A stretch of 64,000 bases of DNA, from the NCBI GenBank assembly GCA_934728585.1, contig CAKVDZ010000006.1, positions 1-64,000 on the forward strand, written 5' to 3'. The first letter of the stretch is position 1; the number at the start of each line of letters is the position of its first letter. Shown here one piece after another: positions 49,592 through 58,494 of this stretch. This DNA comes from an uncultured Candidatus Melainabacteria bacterium (GTDB taxonomy: Bacteria > Cyanobacteriota > Vampirovibrionia > Gastranaerophilales > Gastranaerophilaceae). The translations under genes and the position numbers were made by a program. The notes beneath the pieces were generated by a model. It searched no databases, had not been told where the DNA came from, and saw only the letters and a list, made by a program, of their open reading frames with translations.

Positions 49592-50656
49592 ATGTATAAA
49601 GCGATGGTCATGTCTGCAGGTGTTGGTTCAAGATTGGACCCTTTAACTAAAAGCGTTCCAAAACCACTAGTACCTATTGCAAACAAACCTGTTATGGATA
49701 TTTTGTTAGAAAATCTTAAAGCAATCGGCGTAACTAATGTTGTCGCTAATACTTTTTATCTTTCTGAACAAATTGTTGCAAGATACATTAAAAACGATTT
49801 GGGTATAAATTTTAACTATATTACAGAAGAAACTCTTTCTGGTACTGCTGGTGGGGTTAAAAAATGCCAATTCTTCTTTAATGAGGGCGAAGATTTCTTT
49901 GTTCTTTCTGCTGATGGTGTTACAAATGCGGATTTAATGAAAGGTATGGAAGTTCATAAAAAATCAGGCGCTATCGCAACTATTGGGGTTAAACCTGTAA
50001 AAGAAGAAGATATCCCAAATTTTGGTGTTGTTGTTACTGATTCAGATGGTTTTATTATTGAATTCCAAGAAAAACCAGCTATTAAAGACGCTAAAAGCAA
50101 TTTGATTAACACTGGTATTTATATTTTTAACTATAAAATCTTTGATTACATTCCAGCTGGTGAGTTCTGTGACTTTGCCAAAAATGTATTTCCAAAATTG
50201 CTTGCAGATAGACAAATTAATGTATTCCCTGTTGAAGAATATTGGTCTGATATTGGAACTCTAGACCAATATAGACAATCAACTTTAGATTTGTTTGAAA
50301 ACTTATATACATTCAAACACGATAAAATTGTAAAAACAGAAACAGGAAGTTACATAAGTGGAAAAAGCCATATTTCAAAAGGTGTAAAATTTTTTGGACA
50401 TTCTGTAATTGGTGAAGAATGTTTTATTGGCAAAAATGTTACTTTGGAAAATTGCATTCTTTGGGACGGTGTTGAAATTAAAAACAATGTCCATTTAAAA
50501 GATTGCGTAATTGCTTCAAATTCTCGTGTTGAACGTAATTTGACAAATCATATAATTGGTCAAAATGAATTAATTGTTAAGTACCAAAGCAAACGTAAAC
50601 GTAGAATTGCCTTGTTAAAATTCTGGAAAAAAGTTTTCGGATTTTTGGGTAAATAA
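49592..50656 (+). CDS. NDP-sugar pyrophosphorylase (nucleotidyltransferase)
   Basis: 354 residues. Rossmann-like NTP_transferase domain beginning MVMSAGVGSRLDPLTKSVPKPLVPIANKPVM, with a LSADGVT metal site near residue 110 and WSDIGTL at its end. From about 245 a left-handed beta-helix follows (hexapeptide pattern in HSVIGEECFIGKNVTLENCIL). It makes a nucleotide-diphosphate sugar, probably GDP- or dTDP-linked, for envelope glycan synthesis. GGAGA precedes the ATG. The convergent GT39 gene ends 4 bp away. Confidence 0.9.
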   Translation: MYKAMVMSAGVGSRLDPLTKSVPKPLVPIANKPVMDILLENLKAIGVTNVVANTFYLSEQIVARYIKNDLGINFNYITEETLSGTAGGVKKCQFFFNEGEDFFVLSADGVTNADLMKGMEVHKKSGAIATIGVKPVKEEDIPNFGVVVTDSDGFIIEFQEKPAIKDAKSNLINTGIYIFNYKIFDYIPAGEFCDFAKNVFPKLLADRQINVFPVEEYWSDIGTLDQYRQSTLDLFENLYTFKHDKIVKTETGSYISGKSHISKGVKFFGHSVIGEECFIGKNVTLENCILWDGVEIKNNVHLKDCVIASNSRVERNLTNHIIGQNELIVKYQSKRKRRIALLKFWKKVFGFLGK

Positions 50657-50659
50657 TTA

Positions 50660-52327
50660 CTACGCTTTTTTTAGAAGGATTATTTGCCAATTGTTATAAT
50701 TTATGATTTTTTCAACAAGATATTTTGTTTTTAAGACGGTAATTAGGTCATTGTTCAATTTTGAAAGTCTTAAAAATTGAATTGGTGCGGTTGATTTGCT
50801 GTCTAAAATATCCTTTATTTTATCATTTGAAAGTATGCAAATACCCTTGTCTATAACAAGCACAATATTTTTAGAATTTTTTGCATAATTTGTTAATATG
50901 TAATCAGAAAATTCTTTTGGAATTTTATCAGATAATAAATAGTTTTTGTAATTTTCAAGCATATTGTGTTTTTGAGAAATTTCTTCAATCTCTTTATCTG
51001 AAAGGTATGTTTTTTGAGCGTCAACAGAATTTAACATATAAAAACTTCTTACTTCACCGTTGATTTTGTAGTATTTTTCGACCAATTTGTCGCTAAAAGG
51101 CATTATAAAATCATAGTTGGGGTTCACATTATTGCTGATAAGCGTTTCGGCTAATACTTTGTAGCCGACTGGACGTTGAATTTTTGTCGCACTATATGGT
51201 GAAAATAAAATAGACAAGTTTGATAGTATTAAAATAGTCAAAAGAATCTTCATTGACTTTTTATCAAGATTTTTAGCGATATAACTACCAGAAATCATTA
51301 ACACAATTGGCAAAACAATCAATGTATATCTGACATTTGCACTATAAAATTCTGTTTGGGAAAGAACTATATGAAATGTGACAAAAATTATCGGAATTAT
51401 TGCTAATAGTCTAAGTAAGTTATTATTTTTTACTGCCAAAACAAATGTTGTAACCATAAAAAACACTGGAAAACAAATTGAAAACCAAAATTTTGGGTTA
51501 ATTAAAAATAATAAGAATATATATTGGTATTTGGGGGTATTATTTTGTAAACACGTTAGTAATGGACAAAACCAGTTTTGTATCATAATTAAAATAAAAG
51601 AATTGTCAAAATGTACAATATCAAAATTCCCTGAAAAATAGTTTTTTTCTATAAATAAAAAAACTATTAATGGTATGTATATCAATAGATTTGACAAAAT
51701 AAAACTGAAATCTAATTTTTTGATTTTTTTTGCAAAATAAAATATTAATGCTGTAAATAAAATATTTATAATAACAAGTGTGGTTTGAGAATACAGTAGC
51801 AAGGCGCTTGAAATTAAAAATAATATAAATTGTTTTTTGTCAAAATTTTCAATTACTTTTAAAAAGAATAATGTTGTTAAACATATTAAAAAGAAAGTTA
51901 GAGTGTAGAATTTTGCTTCTTGCGCGTAATAAATAAATGAAGAATTTATTGCATATAAAAGAGCAAAAACTAGTCCTAATCTATATTTAATGTTTTCTAA
52001 TTTTAAATTTTTAGATATTTGTAATCCAACAAAATAAATTGTAATTATTGCTAAAATGTCGAAAAATACTGACATTGAACGAATTGCTATGTCGGAATTG
52101 GAAAAAATTGTTATCCACAATTTGTAAAAAATATAATACAGTGGAAAAATTAAAAATCTATGAAAGTTTACGCTAAAATCAGGAATTGCGCTTGCTATTG
52201 AATAAATTGTTGCCTCGTCGTGCCATAATCCAGAGGGTTTATCAAGGTTTGATAGCCTTAAAACAACTCCAAAAACTAAAATTAGTCCCAAAATAATATA
52301 ATGTTTTATTTTCTGAAATTCTTTCAT
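50660..52327 (-). CDS. GT39-type membrane glycosyltransferase (ArnT/PMT family)
   Basis: About 555 residues with roughly eleven transmembrane helices in the first 400 and a soluble C-terminal part. The first lumenal loop contains LSNLDKPSGLWHDEATIY, with the D-E pair typical of GT-C enzymes that use a lipid-linked sugar. The start at 52327 is chosen because a longer frame would begin inside the pgk terminator and because TATAAT ends exactly 6 nt before this ATG. There is no Shine-Dalgarno sequence. The target (protein, lipid A or other glycan) is unknown. Confidence 0.85.
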   Translation of the reverse strand: MKEFQKIKHYIILGLILVFGVVLRLSNLDKPSGLWHDEATIYSIASAIPDFSVNFHRFLIFPLYYIFYKLWITIFSNSDIAIRSMSVFFDILAIITIYFVGLQISKNLKLENIKYRLGLVFALLYAINSSFIYYAQEAKFYTLTFFLICLTTLFFLKVIENFDKKQFILFLISSALLLYSQTTLVIINILFTALIFYFAKKIKKLDFSFILSNLLIYIPLIVFLFIEKNYFSGNFDIVHFDNSFILIMIQNWFCPLLTCLQNNTPKYQYIFLLFLINPKFWFSICFPVFFMVTTFVLAVKNNNLLRLLAIIPIIFVTFHIVLSQTEFYSANVRYTLIVLPIVLMISGSYIAKNLDKKSMKILLTILILSNLSILFSPYSATKIQRPVGYKVLAETLISNNVNPNYDFIMPFSDKLVEKYYKINGEVRSFYMLNSVDAQKTYLSDKEIEEISQKHNMLENYKNYLLSDKIPKEFSDYILTNYAKNSKNIVLVIDKGICILSNDKIKDILDSKSTAPIQFLRLSKLNNDLITVLKTKYLVEKIINYNNWQIILLKKA

Positions 52328-52339
52328 GGTCTTATTATA
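52328..52339 (-). promoter_or_regulatory. probable leaderless promoter of the GT39 gene
   Basis: On the minus strand a perfect TATAAT (52334-52339), AAGACC, ATG. The -35 is poor. Confidence 0.5.
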
Positions 52340-52354
52340 TTGCAAAATGCAAAA

Positions 52355-52390
52355 AAAGAACAAGGAAGAAAATCTTCAACCTTGTTCTTT
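52355..52390 (-). terminator. intrinsic terminator after pgk
   Basis: AAAGAACAAGG pairs with CCTTGTTCTTT, with a second small stem (AAGA/TCTT) in the loop, then a T run on the minus strand. It ends pgk just before the GT39 promoter. Confidence 0.85.
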
Positions 52391-52411
52391 GAGTTTTATT
52401 TTAGCTTTATA

Positions 52412-53626
52412 CTAAGCTTCGTCTAAAGCTGCAACACCTGGTAATACTTTACCTTCGATGAATTCTAATGAGGCACCACCACCTGTAGATACGTGAGTGA
52501 AGTCTTCAGCTTTGAAGAATTTTTTAGCTGCTGAAACTGAATCACCACCACCGATAACTGATGTAGCGCCATTTTTAGTAGCTTCAACGATATCTTTAAG
52601 GATTGATTTTGTACCTTCAGCGAATTTAGGGTTTTCAAATGCGCCTACTGGACCGTTCATAAGAATTGTTTTTGAAGATTTGATTACTTCAGCGAATGCT
52701 TTTTGTGATTCAGGACCTGCATCAACACCTTCAAATCCGTCTGGAATGTTTTTAATTTCTACAACCTTGTTTGTTCCGTTGCCAGAAAAATCATCTGTAA
52801 CTAAAACATCTGTTGCCATAACTAATTTAACACCTTTATCTTGAGCTTTCTTTTCAATAGCTTTTGCAACTTCTAATTGGTCGTCTTCACAAATTGAGTT
52901 ACCAATGTTACCACCGTTAGCTTTTACAAATGTATAAGCCATACCGCCACCGATAATCATGTTGTCTACTTTGTCTAGTAAGTTTTCTAAAACACCGATT
53001 TTAGAAGAAACTTTTGCACCACCAACAACAGCTGTGAATGGTCTTGTTGGGTTGTCTAAAGCTTGTGACAAGCATCTGATTTCTTTTTCCATTAATAAGC
53101 CAGAAACTGCAGGTTTAAGGATTTTTGCTAATTTTGCAGTTGAAGTGTGATTTCTGTGAGCAGCGCCAAATGCGTCGTTTACATAGAAATCGCCAAGTTT
53201 TGCAAGTTCTTCTGCAAATGTCATATCGTCATCTTTTGCTTCTTCAGCCTTGTAGTAACGAATGTTTTCTAATAATGCAACTTGACCGTCTTGTAAGTTT
53301 GCTAATTCTTTATCAGCACCTTCGCCAACTGGAGATTTAACGAATAATACATCTTGTCCTAAAACTTTTGACATATATTTTGCAACTGGTGCAAGTGATA
53401 AATCTTCTAATTTTTGACCTTCTTTAAGTTTTTGTGGTCTACCTAAGTGTGCCATTAAAATGATTTTAGCGCCTTTTTCTTGTAAGAATTTTACTGTTGG
53501 CAAAATTGCTTGAATTCTTGTATCGTCTGTTACGTTTTTATCAGCGTCTAATGGAACGTTGATGTCAACTCTAACCAAGGCTCTTTTGCCTTTTACATCG
53601 CCTAAATCTTTGATTGATTTTTTCAT
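52412..53626 (-). CDS. pgk: phosphoglycerate kinase
   Basis: 404 residues, normal length. N-terminal RVDINVPLD, AHLGRPQK and ENIRYYKAEE bind 3-phosphoglycerate; AVVGGAKVSSKI, NGPVGAFE and the C-terminal GGGDSVSAAKKF and STGGGASLEF bind nucleotide. It makes ATP in glycolysis from 1,3-bisphosphoglycerate. AAGGAG precedes the ATG. It is a single gene with its own terminator. Confidence 0.98.
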   Translation of the reverse strand: MKKSIKDLGDVKGKRALVRVDINVPLDADKNVTDDTRIQAILPTVKFLQEKGAKIILMAHLGRPQKLKEGQKLEDLSLAPVAKYMSKVLGQDVLFVKSPVGEGADKELANLQDGQVALLENIRYYKAEEAKDDDMTFAEELAKLGDFYVNDAFGAAHRNHTSTAKLAKILKPAVSGLLMEKEIRCLSQALDNPTRPFTAVVGGAKVSSKIGVLENLLDKVDNMIIGGGMAYTFVKANGGNIGNSICEDDQLEVAKAIEKKAQDKGVKLVMATDVLVTDDFSGNGTNKVVEIKNIPDGFEGVDAGPESQKAFAEVIKSSKTILMNGPVGAFENPKFAEGTKSILKDIVEATKNGATSVIGGGDSVSAAKKFFKAEDFTHVSTGGGASLEFIEGKVLPGVAALDEA

Positions 53627-53792
53627 TTGTTATCTCCTTCTATGTATACAAATTTTTTAATATCATCATGTTTATTTTAGTCTACACAAAATTTTAAGTA
53701 AAGTATTAATTTTTTTTCATAATATTGAAAAAAATTTAATTTTTAAAGTAAAATATTTATTAAAGAGCCGATGATAGCATGGGATTAATTTT

Positions 53793-54620
53793 ATGGACGA
53801 TTTATTAACTGGATATAACTTTTATTCAAGCGGACGCGATATGGAAATGATTACAAAAATCGTTGATACGCTTAAAGAAATTCTTGAATTTGATAAAAAA
53901 CAACCTCAACCTTTGTTTTTGAGAACAACGGATAACTTTATTATGAATATAGCTCGCAAGGTTGTTGAGGAAAAGAAAAAGACTTTTTTGATTGCAATTA
54001 CAGGTGAAAGCGCTTCTGGTAAAACTGTTTTTGTTGATAACACTACAAAAGCTTGTGTTAAAGGTTCAAAAGAGGGTATTTATACTGTAATCAGACAAGA
54101 TGATTACTACAAAGATACATCTAAAGAACTTAAAGAAGCTGGTAGTTACGAAGAATTATTCAAAACAGGATTTAGCTTTGATACTCCAGATGTTATTGAT
54201 TTACAGTTAATGAGAGAACACTTGATAGCTTTAAAAGAGGGTAAAAAAATCACCTCTCCTCGATACAATTTTGTAACTTGCGAATCAACTCCAGATGGTG
54301 ATGTTAAAAAACCAGCTAAAATAATTTTAACAGAGGGTTTATACGTTCTTAATGAACAAGTTCGCGATATTATGGACGTAAAGGTTTACGTATTTACTCC
54401 GTTAGAAGTTTTGAAAGATAGATGGTACAAACGTGCAGCAAGCAGAGGTAAAACTGGTGAAGCTGCTGATTTGCAATTCAAAGATGTAAATAAAACTGCC
54501 CAACAATACATTAGACCAACATATCCGATAGCAGACGTTATTATCAACGGTCTTGTTTCTCAAGAATATATTGTTGAAATTACAGATAAAATCTTTAACT
54601 CAATAAAAGCATTATTTTAA
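53793..54620 (+). CDS. uridine kinase/phosphoribulokinase family protein
   Basis: 275 residues. A P-loop GESASGKTVF (about 69-78) follows an N-terminal extension of some 60 residues; RQDDYYKD and PRYNFV fit the uridine kinase family pattern, and a late RDIMDVKVYV segment leads to RWYKRAASRGKTG. Substrate is not certain: uridine, another nucleoside or a sugar phosphate. No Shine-Dalgarno sequence is evident, and TAAAAT lies further upstream (about 53750). It is divergent from pgk. Confidence 0.85.
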   Translation: MDDLLTGYNFYSSGRDMEMITKIVDTLKEILEFDKKQPQPLFLRTTDNFIMNIARKVVEEKKKTFLIAITGESASGKTVFVDNTTKACVKGSKEGIYTVIRQDDYYKDTSKELKEAGSYEELFKTGFSFDTPDVIDLQLMREHLIALKEGKKITSPRYNFVTCESTPDGDVKKPAKIILTEGLYVLNEQVRDIMDVKVYVFTPLEVLKDRWYKRAASRGKTGEAADLQFKDVNKTAQQYIRPTYPIADVIINGLVSQEYIVEITDKIFNSIKALF

Positions 54621-54642
54621 AAAAATCATTTATTCTGACTAT

Positions 54643-54676
54643 TTGAAATTTGTAAAAATATTATTATACTAAAGCT
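54643..54676 (+). promoter_or_regulatory. leaderless promoter of the 54677 gene
   Basis: TTGAAA (54643-54648), 16-nt spacer, TATACT (54665-54670), exactly 6 nt, ATG. No Shine-Dalgarno sequence. Confidence 0.6.
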
Positions 54677-55252
54677 ATGAAAAGATTATTCATCGCAACT
54701 TTAGTAATGTTATTTTTATCAGTCGTGACTGCGAAGGCTGATGATTTAATCTTGCGCGGATATGATGGCGTTGAACTTCCAGCAGGAACGCTTATTCAAG
54801 TTTTGAATTTGCGTGAGTTTTCAACAAAATATTGTGATGATACAACAAGAGTATCTTTTGTTTCAACAAATGATACTTTTATGCAGGAAATAAAAATAAT
54901 TCCATCAGGCACAATTTTTGACGGATTTATTGAAAAAATGAATGAACCTATTGTGGGCACAAATGCGTCTATGGTTGTGAAAATTACTAAAATGACGCTC
55001 CCTGACGGATTTGAAATTCCTATGAAAGGCTATATTTATACAAATAATAGAAATTTAATTGGTGGTGAAATGACTGAACCTGCAACATGGCGCAAAGTTC
55101 CACATTACCAAGATGGTTTAGGAATTGGTACATTGAAATATGCCCCTGGACCTACTAGAAAAATGGGTGAACACCTTACTGTTGCTGCTGGTGCGAACCT
55201 TATGATTGTTCTTTCTGCTCCAGCATGGATTACACATACCTTAACAAATTGA
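54677..55252 (+). CDS. secreted VirB10/TrbI-like beta-domain protein, short form
   Basis: 191 residues. Signal peptide MKRLFIATLVMLFLSVVTAKA. The mature part (VELPAGTLIQVLNLREF, IIPSGTIFDGFIEKM, VVKITKMTLPDGFEIPMKGYIYT) reads like the next gene and like the C-terminal beta-barrel domain of VirB10/TrbI (VPAGTVIPV..., PKGS-V-G). It lacks the membrane helix and Pro-rich region of a full VirB10, so a channel role is doubtful. It is probably periplasmic. It starts leaderless, then a TTGACA that overlaps its stop codon begins the promoter of the next gene. Confidence 0.7.
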   Translation: MKRLFIATLVMLFLSVVTAKADDLILRGYDGVELPAGTLIQVLNLREFSTKYCDDTTRVSFVSTNDTFMQEIKIIPSGTIFDGFIEKMNEPIVGTNASMVVKITKMTLPDGFEIPMKGYIYTNNRNLIGGEMTEPATWRKVPHYQDGLGIGTLKYAPGPTRKMGEHLTVAAGANLMIVLSAPAWITHTLTN

Positions 55253-55312
55253 CAAGATTTAGCATCATACCTTAAAATATAATTGTAGTATTGTAATAAG
55301 GGTACTGTGTAT

Positions 55313-56020
55313 ATGAAAAGGTTAATTGTATTTGCTTTGTGTGCTACATTTATATCAACAAATGTAACATTTGCAGCTTCAAATTATAATTATGACAACA
55401 ATTCAAGACAAAATTATAACGGTCAACCATTAAGAGGTCACTTAGTAAGTGTTCCAGCTGGCTCTGTTGTTCCTGTTTTAACAACTAGAGAAATTGGTTC
55501 TGAATCCTTAACTCAAGGTCAAAGAGTAGATTTGACAATGGGCTCTGACTTTTATTATAACGGTCAAATGATTGCACCTGCAGGAAGTATTGTTTCAGGT
55601 ACTGCAACTGTTGTAAAAAGTGCAAATCATGGTTCAACAAATGGTAAGTTAAAAATTACTTTCACTCAAATAACAACTCCACAAGGTATTCAAATTCCGA
55701 TTACAGGCGTTATTAAGACAAATGACGGTTCTGGGTTACTTGTTGGCGGTACAAAAATGGACGTTACAAAAGAATACGCTAAAGATATGGCTGTAGGTTC
55801 TGCAGCGGGTGCACTATCAGGTGTTGTATTTGGTGCACTAGCAGGTGGAAGTGTTGGACAAGGCGCAGCTTTAGGTACAGCAGTTGGTGCTGGTAGCGGT
55901 CTTGTAAAGTCTTTATGGGATAAAGGAAACGAAGTTTCTATTCCTGCAAATTCAACAATAGATATTATCTTAACGCAACCAATCACGGTTAACCCTTCAG
56001 CTTATAGTTATGAAGAATAG
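55313..56020 (+). CDS. secreted VirB10/TrbI-like beta-domain protein with glycine zipper
   Basis: About 235 residues. Signal peptide ending FAAS, then SVPAGSVVPVLTTREIGSES, MIAPAGSIVSGTATVVKS and PQGIQIPITGVIKT, a paralogue of the preceding gene. A glycine-zipper segment (about 155-195, AVGSAAGALSGVVFGALAGG) that could insert in a membrane is added before the final strand SIPANSTIDIIL. AAGGG lies 10 nt before ATG 55313; a GTG six bases upstream is possible. Promoter TTGACA (55249-55254) and TAAAAT (55273-55278). tonB follows after 84 bp; a functional link is possible but not shown. Confidence 0.7.
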   Translation: MKRLIVFALCATFISTNVTFAASNYNYDNNSRQNYNGQPLRGHLVSVPAGSVVPVLTTREIGSESLTQGQRVDLTMGSDFYYNGQMIAPAGSIVSGTATVVKSANHGSTNGKLKITFTQITTPQGIQIPITGVIKTNDGSGLLVGGTKMDVTKEYAKDMAVGSAAGALSGVVFGALAGGSVGQGAALGTAVGAGSGLVKSLWDKGNEVSIPANSTIDIILTQPITVNPSAYSYEE

Positions 56021-56104
56021 ATAATTGGGGAATAATTTTATTTTATATTTAAGAATAAAACTATAATTAAAAGACAAACAGTAAAAAGAATGGGATATTG
56101 ATAA

Positions 56105-57244
56105 ATGTCAATCTTGGGAAACATTAACAAAATAATAGATGAAGATGGCGGAAACAACGGTTACACAACACCTGCCGTAATTAAGGACGAACATAATTAC
56201 ATATCGTTTAAAAAGGCATTTGTAATGTCAGCGTTGTTGCACCCAGCTGTAGTTGCATTAATTTGGATTATAACTGTGGCTTTGGCTTTGATGGGCATAC
56301 ATTTGTTTATGTTCGAAAAACCAAAACCAAAAATTAACGATATTGAGTTTGTATTAGTTGATAGAGAAGCAACTCCTCGCAACAAAAATACAAAATATCG
56401 CGCAGATAAAAATTCACGTGGTGGCGGTATAAATGATCCTAAACGTAAGGTTTCAATGCCATCACCAAAACCTGCTAAAACACAAAAACCAAAACCTGCA
56501 GCAAGTGCTGGTAAAAAAGCTCCGACTAAAACTCCAGCTGTAGCTCAACGAACAGTGAAAAAACCTTCTGCAAAGCCAGCTCATACAACACCAACGCCAG
56601 CTAAGAAGAATGTTTCACCGAAACCAGCTCCACCAAGTGTTAAACCATCAGTGGCACCAAAAGCTGCACCAAGAGTTACAACAACTCCAAAAACTAAATT
56701 TAACGTACCTGTTCCAAAAAATGCTTCAACAGGCAAATTGTCAACAGGTCCTGTAGGAGGTACTGGTACAGCTCGCAGAGCAGCGGGTGGCGGATATTCA
56801 CCAACTCCATCATTGGCTCCTACTTATAGTAAATCAGGTTCTGGTTCAGGCGCTGGTTCAAGAGGAACTGCTGGTAGCAGAGGTGGTACAGGTAGTTATG
56901 GAAATCCAAGCGGAGGCGGTGGCAGACCTGGTATTGATGCTATTGCAGAACCAGATTTTGGACCATACATGAGAGATTTGCAAAGTCGTATTAAACGAAA
57001 TTGGGATCCTCCAAAAGGTAACGAAAGTAAACGTGTAGTCTTGTTATTCAAGATTGCAAAAGACGGTAGATTGCTTTCTTGCAGTGTTTCTAAGTCTTCT
57101 GGTTTACCAGCTGCAGATAACGCAGCAATCAATGCTGTTAAGTTAACTGCTCCGTTCAGACCTCTACCTGCAAACTTTAGAGGTTCAAGCGTTGATATTC
57201 AATTTACATTTGATTACAACGTATTCGGCGCAAGTTACAGATAG
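56105..57244 (+). CDS. tonB: TonB family energy transducer
   Basis: 379 residues. One membrane helix near the N-terminus (about 43-62), then a long Lys/Pro/Ala linker (about 100-205), a Gly/Ser-rich stretch (about 218-280) and a C-terminal TonB domain (about 285-379) with YMRDLQSRIKRNWDPP, VVLLFKIAKDGRLLSCSVSKSSG and AAINAVK. It would carry proton-motive energy from ExbBD to outer-membrane receptors; none is encoded here. GGGA 12 nt before the ATG is weak. It begins a tonB-exbB-exbD-exbD run. Confidence 0.92.
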   Translation: MSILGNINKIIDEDGGNNGYTTPAVIKDEHNYISFKKAFVMSALLHPAVVALIWIITVALALMGIHLFMFEKPKPKINDIEFVLVDREATPRNKNTKYRADKNSRGGGINDPKRKVSMPSPKPAKTQKPKPAASAGKKAPTKTPAVAQRTVKKPSAKPAHTTPTPAKKNVSPKPAPPSVKPSVAPKAAPRVTTTPKTKFNVPVPKNASTGKLSTGPVGGTGTARRAAGGGYSPTPSLAPTYSKSGSGSGAGSRGTAGSRGGTGSYGNPSGGGGRPGIDAIAEPDFGPYMRDLQSRIKRNWDPPKGNESKRVVLLFKIAKDGRLLSCSVSKSSGLPAADNAAINAVKLTAPFRPLPANFRGSSVDIQFTFDYNVFGASYR

Positions 57245-57294
57245 AAATAAAATAAAAGTTAGTTAGTACAAAAATAAAGGAAAAGGACAAAAAC

Positions 57295-57942
57295 ATGGAA
57301 TTACTTTTACATTCAATTCAATTAGACTGGCCAGTTTTAACTCCAATTTTGATTTGCTCAATCTTGGTAGTAACTGTGGCTATCAACAGATACTCTTTCT
57401 ATTCTCAAAATAAAAGAGATGTTGTTCAATTTATACCAAAATTACAAAAAGAACTTGCTAAAGACAATCTTTCAGGCGCACAAAATTTATCTATTCAATT
57501 AGGTGGTGTTATTGGTGAAGTTACTGAAGAAGCAGTTAGAATTTTCTCTGAACAAAAAGCAGGATTTTCTCGTTCTTTTGATATTGCTTCAGCTTTAGCA
57601 ACTAGAAAACTAGAAAATCACTTGACAGTTTTAGGTACAATCGGTGGTGTTGCACCATTCTTAGGGTTGTTCGGTACTGTAGTTAGAATTTTGTATACAT
57701 TCCAAGATTTGGCTACTCAAGGTAACCAATCAGCTGCAGTTGCTATGGGTATTGGTTCTGCATTGATTGCTACAGCTTTCGGTCTTGGTGTTGCGATTAT
57801 TGCAGTTATTTTCTATAACTACTTCCAATCAGTTGTTAAACACTACGAAGATGACTTTAATTTAATTAAATTATTGTTCTTAAGTTTTGTTGACTCAAAC
57901 GATGAACCAACAACTCAAACATCACAAAATATCGCTCTATAA
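57295..57942 (+). CDS. exbB: ExbB/TolQ-type proton channel protein
   Basis: 215 residues with three transmembrane helices. The conserved block LENHLTVLGTIGGVAPFLGLFGTVVRILYTF and the last helix AVAMGIGSALIATAFGLGVAIIAVIFYNYF are characteristic of ExbB, TolQ and MotA. It forms the pentameric inner-membrane ring around ExbD. AAGGA precedes the ATG, 50 bp after tonB. Confidence 0.95.
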   Translation: MELLLHSIQLDWPVLTPILICSILVVTVAINRYSFYSQNKRDVVQFIPKLQKELAKDNLSGAQNLSIQLGGVIGEVTEEAVRIFSEQKAGFSRSFDIASALATRKLENHLTVLGTIGGVAPFLGLFGTVVRILYTFQDLATQGNQSAAVAMGIGSALIATAFGLGVAIIAVIFYNYFQSVVKHYEDDFNLIKLLFLSFVDSNDEPTTQTSQNIAL

Positions 57943-57955
57943 GGATAAATAAACG

Positions 57956-58492
57956 ATGGCTATGAAAACAAATAAGGGCAAAGAGGCTCTTTTTACAGAA
58001 ATTAATATCACTCCGTTAACGGATATCTTTTTGGTACTACTTATCATTATGATGGTTGTAGCGCCTACGTTTCAATCAATGGATAACGATATTAATATTC
58101 CAGAAATAAACAGCGGAATTTCTATTGAACAGAAAAACTGTACAGTATCTGTTACAAAAGAAGGTTTGATGTATATCAACGGTAAAGAAGTTTCGCCAGA
58201 CGCTTTGGGCTCTGAACTTTCTGCTATCGTAAATTCTTTAGAGAAAAAAGAAGTTGTTGTAAAAGCTGACGAAAATGCAAAAAATTCAGTTGTTCTAAAG
58301 ATTATGGACGCGGCTCAAGAAGCTGGTTATGAAAAGTTAGTTGTTGCTGGTGAACCGTTAAGTAAAAAAGAACAAAATGAATTAAAAAGTAATTCTTTTG
58401 ATAATAATGTAGATGAAAGTGTTGCGGTGCCAACACAGACAGAAGAAAGGAATTTACCAAGAATTCCGCAAGATGAAAATTGGGACGAATAA
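57956..58492 (+). CDS. exbD: ExbD/TolR family protein, first copy
   Basis: 178 residues. EINITPLTDIFLVLLIIMMV contains the membrane helix with the proton-carrying Asp (Asp24 by count), followed by a periplasmic domain to about 135. A polar, acidic C-terminal extension of about 40 residues (to 178) is absent from the second copy. AAGGATAA precedes the ATG, 13 bp after exbB. Confidence 0.93.
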   Translation: MAMKTNKGKEALFTEINITPLTDIFLVLLIIMMVVAPTFQSMDNDINIPEINSGISIEQKNCTVSVTKEGLMYINGKEVSPDALGSELSAIVNSLEKKEVVVKADENAKNSVVLKIMDAAQEAGYEKLVVAGEPLSKKEQNELKSNSFDNNVDESVAVPTQTEERNLPRIPQDENWDE

Positions 58493-58494
58493 TT

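Noticed and set aside
49480..49686. N-terminal extension of the Fe-S scaffold protein
   Set aside because: GGAGG directly precedes ATG 49479, and the extension runs through the promoter and start of the divergent nucleotidyltransferase gene.
54677..56020. Type IV secretion system (VirB10)
   Set aside because: The two proteins carry only a beta-domain with signal peptides. No VirB4, VirB9, VirD4 or other component is present.
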